DNA from: Chitinophagales bacterium
GTDB lineage: Bacteria > Bacteroidota > Bacteroidia > Chitinophagales > JADIYW01
Direction of reading: 5' to 3'
NCBI GenBank assembly: GCA_019694955.1
Contig: JAIBAX010000041.1
Span: forward strand, 1-42,650
Length of the DNA stretch: 42,650 bases
Positions 38,626-42,650 of the stretch are shown here, in pieces. Numbering within the stretch: the first letter of the stretch is position 1; each line of letters starts with the position of its first letter. The translations under genes and the position numbers were made by a program. The notes beneath the pieces were generated by a model. The model ran no database searches, was not told the origin of the DNA, and saw only the letters and a list, made by a program, of their open reading frames with translations.

Positions 38626-39182
38626 AACAACATCTGTGGAAAATTACCATTGTAGCATTAATAGCAATACCTATCTTAAATATTTTTTCAGATTACACCA
38701 TCATCAACAATATTACAGAAGCTATCGCCAGAATTAGTTCAGTAGCAATATTGTATTTAATTGTGGATAAGAGTATGTTCCTAAAAACCAAATTTAGCAC
38801 CTTTTCATTCATCTTTGGTGTTATATTTTTATTAGTCTCCTACGTCCTACGAATTTTACACCACCCCAATTCAATGCTTTTTACTTGGGCAAGTTTTGGT
38901 GCTATGATTATTCCTTATCTCATTTTTAGTTATTTAAATAATTGGAAACCTTCGTATCGGATATTCTTAATTATTTTCCTGCTACAACGATATTGTTCGA
39001 CTATTTATATTTTTGTTAGTAAAGACTCTAATAATATAGTAAGTTACATCCTTGATTTATTAGGTAGCTTGTCTATATCTATAATGCTGTATTTAAAGTA
39101 CAATATGGAAGATAAGGTGGTTAATTCTGATGAAGAAATTCTGGATGATATATATTTAACTAACAATGAAAAAAACATATGA
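38622..39182 (+). CDS. multi-span membrane protein of unknown function
   Basis: A 186-residue protein with about six spans (ITIVALIAIPILNIF, SSVAILYLIVDKS, FIFGVIFLLVSYVL, WASFGAMIIPYLIF, FLIIFLLQRYCSTIYIF, DLLGSLSISIMLYL) and an acidic C-terminal tail. It resembles YhhN-like proteins in span number and size, without a firm match. Both ends overlap neighbours with ATGA (4 bp), so it is translationally coupled to the DCC oxidoreductase and the TauE/SafE exporter and probably serves the same process. Confidence 0.62.
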   Translation: MKQHLWKITIVALIAIPILNIFSDYTIINNITEAIARISSVAILYLIVDKSMFLKTKFSTFSFIFGVIFLLVSYVLRILHHPNSMLFTWASFGAMIIPYLIFSYLNNWKPSYRIFLIIFLLQRYCSTIYIFVSKDSNNIVSYILDLLGSLSISIMLYLKYNMEDKVVNSDEEILDDIYLTNNEKNI

Positions 39183-39913
39183 CGCAATTCTTATTCATCA
39201 TTCTCATCATTAATTTCATCGCCTCCACCATTTTCTGCACCTTCGGTTTTGGAGACGCACTCATCGCTATCCCCATACTATCCACATTTATTCCATTAAA
39301 AACAGCAGCTCCTTATCTAAACATCACGGGGCTTATTCTGACCATCTCCATTATCATTAAAGAATCCAGACACCTTTCTTGGAAAGATGCGCTTTTTTTA
39401 GATATTGGGTCGCTCTGTGGCGTACCTATTGGAATATATGTGTTAAAAAATGCCGATGAGAACAATGCAAAAATTGGATTGGGCATTGTGATCATTATTA
39501 TTTCTCTGTTCAAACTCTTATATAAAAATAATATACAAATAAAAAATGATTGGTGGGGTTTACCGTTCGGTTTTTTAGGCGGAATTTTGGGTGGCGCCTT
39601 CAATTGCAGCGGCCCAGCTGTAGTTATTTATGCCAGTCTTCGACAGTGGGAGCCTAAGAAATTTGTCAGCACCTTACAAGCGTATTTCTTGCCAACAAAT
39701 TTATTCGTGTTTTCCGGATTCCTCGCCAAGGATCTTATAACTTTTGACGTAAAAAAACTTGTCCTCTTTTCAATACCGGGACTTTTAGCCGCCATGTTTC
39801 TCGGTGGAATACTCAATAAAAAGATAAAACAAGAGAATTTTCAAAAGTATATATACTATTTTTTATTAGTCGTTGGTGTTATTTTGATTGTTAGTTCTGC
39901 GCTAAGGAAATAA
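39179..39913 (+). CDS. TauE/SafE-family anion exporter
   Basis: A 244-residue transporter of the TauE/SafE family, which moves sulfite, sulfoacetate and related anions. Two pseudo-repeats begin with the conserved pattern FGFGDALIAIPIL (about 22-34) and FGFLGGILGGAFNCSGPAVVIYAS (about 130-153). The C-terminal half has LQAYFLPTNLFVF and FLGGILNKKI. About eight spans are seen. It is the last gene of the DCC-membrane protein-exporter operon, which suggests a sulfur or thiol function. Confidence 0.88.
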   Translation: MTQFLFIILIINFIASTIFCTFGFGDALIAIPILSTFIPLKTAAPYLNITGLILTISIIIKESRHLSWKDALFLDIGSLCGVPIGIYVLKNADENNAKIGLGIVIIIISLFKLLYKNNIQIKNDWWGLPFGFLGGILGGAFNCSGPAVVIYASLRQWEPKKFVSTLQAYFLPTNLFVFSGFLAKDLITFDVKKLVLFSIPGLLAAMFLGGILNKKIKQENFQKYIYYFLLVVGVILIVSSALRK

Positions 39914-39986
39914 AAAATAACCCAAATCGTACATATATCTTCCTTTATCAAGCATTTTTTCGCATATTAGCAGATAAACTAACAAT

Positions 39987-41447
39987 ATGGCAAAGGGCAA
40001 TTCGATATCCATCCCTAAAAATGGGCTTTCAAAGGAGGAAATATTTGCACAAATAACACATTTTCAAGAGAAAGATATTGACTGGAAGAATGGGAAGTTT
40101 TTCGGTTATGTTTTCTATCCGGGACAAGAAATCTATGATATCATTCAGGAAGCGTATAAAATGTATATGTCGGCAAATGGTTTAAACCCGGCAGCATTTC
40201 CCGGACTTAGAAAAATGGAGACAGATGTGGTTTCTATCGCTGCCAACCTCTTCCATGGCAATGAAGCTACTACCGGCGTTATGACCTCCGGAGGTACTGA
40301 AAGCATTATGATGGCACTTTTATCTGCTAGAGAGTATGCCAAAAAAATCATGAAAATCGAAGGCGTGCCAGAGGTTATCTTACCGGAATCTGTCCATCCT
40401 GCCTTTAACAAGGCTTGCCATTTTTTTGGTTTAAAAGAAGTAATTATCCCTGTTAAAGATGATTTCAGGGCGGATGTTCAAGCTATAGAAAAAGCTATTA
40501 CCAAAAATACTGTTCTTTTAGTAGGCTCCGCGCCACAATACCCACAAGGCGTCATCGACCCTATTGAAGAAATTGCCGCCTTGGCAAAGCAAAAAAATTT
40601 GTTGTGTCATGTAGATGCATGTGTTGGCGGTTTTATGTTACCATTTTTGGAAAAATCAGGTGTAACATTGCCTATTTGGGATTTCAGGGTGGATGGTGTA
40701 ACATCCATTTCTGCAGATTTACATAAATATGGCTATGCTGCCAAGGGTGCCTCCTTGATTATGTACAAAAATAGCGATATTAGAAAGCAACAGTTTTATA
40801 TAAAAACGGATTGGATGGGCGGAATTTACGGTTCCCCTTCGTTCGCAGGCACGCGCCCGGGAGGAGCTATTGCCGCCGCTTGGGCAACACTACATGCTAT
40901 TGGCGAAGAGGGTTATGTAAACATGGTGCATGAAACCTATCAGGCTACCCAAAAACTCATACAAGGCATCCGTGCATATCCTGAATTACAAGTTTTCGGA
41001 GAACCCAATGCCACTTTGTTTTCTTTCGGTTCAAATAAATTAGACATTCAAACAATTGGTGATGAGCTGGCAGAATTGGGATGGTATATCAACAGGCAAA
41101 CCGAACCGCCCGGACTTCACTGCTTTGTTACACACCATCATGTAGATAAAGTACAGGTATTTTTGGATGATTTGGCTGTTGCTGTTAAGAAGGCAAAGTC
41201 CTTTTCTCTGGAAAACATCAAAAAAGATATTCAGGTAGGCGCTGTCAAGCAAATCAATAAACTGTTGCCAAAGCCCTTATTCGAAAAGTTGACTAAACTT
41301 GCGGGTCAAGGTGGCGGAGGTGCTGAGAGCAAACGGAAAGCCGCCATGTATGGCATGATGGGCGAATTAAAGGGAACAGGTACACTGGAAGAAATGGTCT
41401 TAAAGTTTGTTGATGAATTAAATTCTCCTGAGCAAAACCAAAAATAA
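39987..41447 (+). CDS. sphingosine-1-phosphate lyase-like PLP-dependent enzyme
   Basis: A 486-residue group II decarboxylase-fold PLP enzyme closest to eukaryotic sphingosine-1-phosphate lyase. The shared features are TSGGTESIMMALLSARE (100-116), Asp210 in HVDACVGGF, the PLP lysine Lys247 in SADLHKYGYAAKGASLIMY with His246 before it, and TDWMGGIYGSPSFAGTRPG (275-292). His137 (ESVHPAF) should stack on PLP. S1P lyase splits a phosphorylated long-chain base to an aldehyde and phosphoethanolamine. It lacks an N-terminal membrane anchor, as bacterial homologues do. It is followed by a DUF819 transporter 8 bp downstream in frame length terms. Confidence 0.82.
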   Translation: MAKGNSISIPKNGLSKEEIFAQITHFQEKDIDWKNGKFFGYVFYPGQEIYDIIQEAYKMYMSANGLNPAAFPGLRKMETDVVSIAANLFHGNEATTGVMTSGGTESIMMALLSAREYAKKIMKIEGVPEVILPESVHPAFNKACHFFGLKEVIIPVKDDFRADVQAIEKAITKNTVLLVGSAPQYPQGVIDPIEEIAALAKQKNLLCHVDACVGGFMLPFLEKSGVTLPIWDFRVDGVTSISADLHKYGYAAKGASLIMYKNSDIRKQQFYIKTDWMGGIYGSPSFAGTRPGGAIAAAWATLHAIGEEGYVNMVHETYQATQKLIQGIRAYPELQVFGEPNATLFSFGSNKLDIQTIGDELAELGWYINRQTEPPGLHCFVTHHHVDKVQVFLDDLAVAVKKAKSFSLENIKKDIQVGAVKQINKLLPKPLFEKLTKLAGQGGGGAESKRKAAMYGMMGELKGTGTLEEMVLKFVDELNSPEQNQK

Positions 41448-41473
41448 TTTCTTTTTTGGCAAAAGCACAACAG

Positions 41474-42616
41474 ATGATGCATGACCTTTTTTTACTAGCT
41501 TTTATCCTCGCTGCTCCACTTGCATTAATCGCAATACATCAGAAGTTCAATCACATTTCATTTCTGAGCCCGATAGTTTTGTGTTATGCGCTTGGTATTT
41601 TATTGGGAAATTTGGGCTTTATAAATGTCTCAGAACATTTTTTCAGCACATCTGCACAGACCGTTGTTCCATTAGCGATTCCCTTACTACTCATTACCAC
41701 GGATTTTAAAGAATGGGCAATACATGCACGACCAGCCATTAAATCTATGGCGCTCTCTATTGTTGGGGTGACGCTTGCCGGAATAACAACTTTTTTCTTG
41801 CTGCACAATTTTGTACCAGAGGCCTTGGTAACCATGGGTATGATTACTGGCAGTTTGATAGGAACGAATGTAAATCTTAGCGCAATTGGCATTGCCCTAC
41901 ATGCTGATGCCAAAACATTTTTATTAGTGAACAGTGCAGACGTTATAAGCGGCGCTGTATTCTTATTGTTTCTTGTTTCCTTGGCAAAACCATTATATGC
42001 AAAAATCCTTAAACCTTATCCATACCATGAAACACAAAAAGAAGAAAAAATCTTCTCTGAAAGCGAAAAAAGCCCTTTTAAATGGTGGGAAGGTCTTCAA
42101 TCTCTTCTTATTTCAGCGCTAATTGTATTATTTGCTGCCGGACTTTCTTACTTGTTTAAAAAAAGAATTGAAGAAGGATTCATGATTATTTCCATCAGCA
42201 TATTATCCATATTATTGGCTTCTGCCAGCCAAAAAATAAGAAATTTAAAAAGCAGCGAACACTTAGGACAGTACCTGTTATTGGTTTTTGGCCTTTTAAT
42301 TGGCTTAAAAGCAGATTTTGCCAGTATATTCCAAGATAGTATAGGAATTTTAATCATGGCCACTGTATATTACTGGCTCTCCGCATTTTTTCAGGTTTTA
42401 CTATCATTTATTTTCAAAATTGATGTCGACACAACCATAATGACTACAACGGGCACTATATTCGGACCCGTTTTTGTAGGGCAAGTAGCTTCAGCTATCA
42501 ATAACCGTTCTGTAATGCTGACAGGTATGGTAACGGCTATATTTGGTTATGCTATCGGCAATATCTTTGGCTTAGGAATGGTTGCATTTCTACGCTGGGC
42601 AGATAGTTTACTTTAA
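41474..42616 (+). CDS. DUF819-family membrane transporter-like protein
   Basis: A 380-residue protein with about ten spans, matching DUF819. PIVLCYALGILLGNLGF at the start, PLAIPLLLITTDFKEW, MGMITGSLIGTNVNLSAIG, and TTTGTIFGPVFVGQVASAINNRSVMLTGM at the end are family features. The two-fold G-P/N loops recall sodium-coupled carriers. ATG at 41474 is used; a TTG at 41456 would add six residues. It is probably co-transcribed with the S1P-lyase-like gene, from whose stop it is separated by 26 bp. The last 34 bp of the window hold nothing. Confidence 0.82.
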   Translation: MMHDLFLLAFILAAPLALIAIHQKFNHISFLSPIVLCYALGILLGNLGFINVSEHFFSTSAQTVVPLAIPLLLITTDFKEWAIHARPAIKSMALSIVGVTLAGITTFFLLHNFVPEALVTMGMITGSLIGTNVNLSAIGIALHADAKTFLLVNSADVISGAVFLLFLVSLAKPLYAKILKPYPYHETQKEEKIFSESEKSPFKWWEGLQSLLISALIVLFAAGLSYLFKKRIEEGFMIISISILSILLASASQKIRNLKSSEHLGQYLLLVFGLLIGLKADFASIFQDSIGILIMATVYYWLSAFFQVLLSFIFKIDVDTTIMTTTGTIFGPVFVGQVASAINNRSVMLTGMVTAIFGYAIGNIFGLGMVAFLRWADSLL

Positions 42617-42650
42617 GCAACTTCTTATAAAAGATAAAAAATTGGAGGAC

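Noticed and set aside
1..42650. tRNA, rRNA, CRISPR arrays, insertion sequences or prophage
   Set aside because: Gaps were read for cloverleaf arms, regular direct repeats, transposase motifs and phage genes; none was found apart from the elements listed.

Overview
The window is a gene-dense stretch of a Bacteroidetes (Bacteroidota) chromosome. The signs are a TonB-dependent receptor with an N-terminal carboxypeptidase-regulatory-like domain paired with a DUF4249 lipoprotein, an arginine pathway of the N-succinylornithine transcarbamylase type, DUF4105, DUF4846, DUF4369/DUF5106-thioredoxin and M43 proteins, and many promoters of the Bacteroidetes form TTG-N17-23-TAnnTTTG. A sphingosine-1-phosphate-lyase-like enzyme points to a sphingolipid-making lineage. 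A Chitinophagales/Sphingobacteriia-type organism is my best guess, but genus cannot be read from the sequence. I see no rRNA, tRNA, CRISPR array or intact insertion sequence.

Layout. 1-1.8 kb: aromatic amino acid catabolism (end of fumarylacetoacetase, phenylalanine hydroxylase, flavin reductase-like protein). 1.9-7.4 kb, minus strand: a short-type adenylate kinase, a secreted protein of unknown function, and an outer-membrane operon (TonB receptor, DUF4249, MetA-degradation-like porin). 7.5-10.4 kb: small membrane proteins, RDD protein, DUF4105, DinB-like protein. 10.5-12.2 kb: HigBA toxin-antitoxin pair, alpha/beta hydrolase and a candidate structured small RNA. 12.4-16.1 kb: ahcY, a GNAT, a secreted protein and lgt. 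16.2-27.0 kb: a long arginine biosynthesis cluster. 27-32.6 kb: a LysM-containing protein, membrane proteins, an antitoxin with a truncated toxin, crcB, an RluE-like enzyme and a thioredoxin-fold protein. 32.7-35.4 kb, minus strand: prenol kinase-like/SDR pair, SCP2 protein, MerC-like protein. 35.5-42.6 kb: a Fur/Zur regulator leading a cytochrome oxidase III-like operon, a DCC/TauE redox operon, S1P-lyase-like enzyme and DUF819 transporter.

The arginine cluster runs GNAT acyltransferase - argG - argC - argD - (lipoprotein) - argF' - (membrane protein) - (M43 protease) - argB - argE' - argH. It holds every step from glutamate to arginine except carbamoyl phosphate synthesis. The transcarbamylase matches the Bacteroides N-succinylornithine enzyme and has Ala at the specificity-switch residue, so the intermediates are probably N-succinylated, with the ArgE-like deacylase acting on N-succinylcitrulline.

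The most striking unexplained structure is the 200-bp leader of this cluster. It contains two tandem tiny ORFs: an arginine-rich 18-mer (7 Arg) and a 16-mer whose sequence resembles the ornithine-sensing, ribosome-arresting end of the E. coli speF leader peptide. They are followed by a C-rich, G-poor tract typical of Rho loading sites. Other candidates are a compact small-RNA gene at 12169-12281 (minus) with its own promoter box, three-way-junction fold and terminator; a four-site TTGCAA operator between merC-like and fur/zur genes; and a set of genes in which the -7 promoter box ends only 3-4 nt before the start codon, suggesting leaderless mRNAs.
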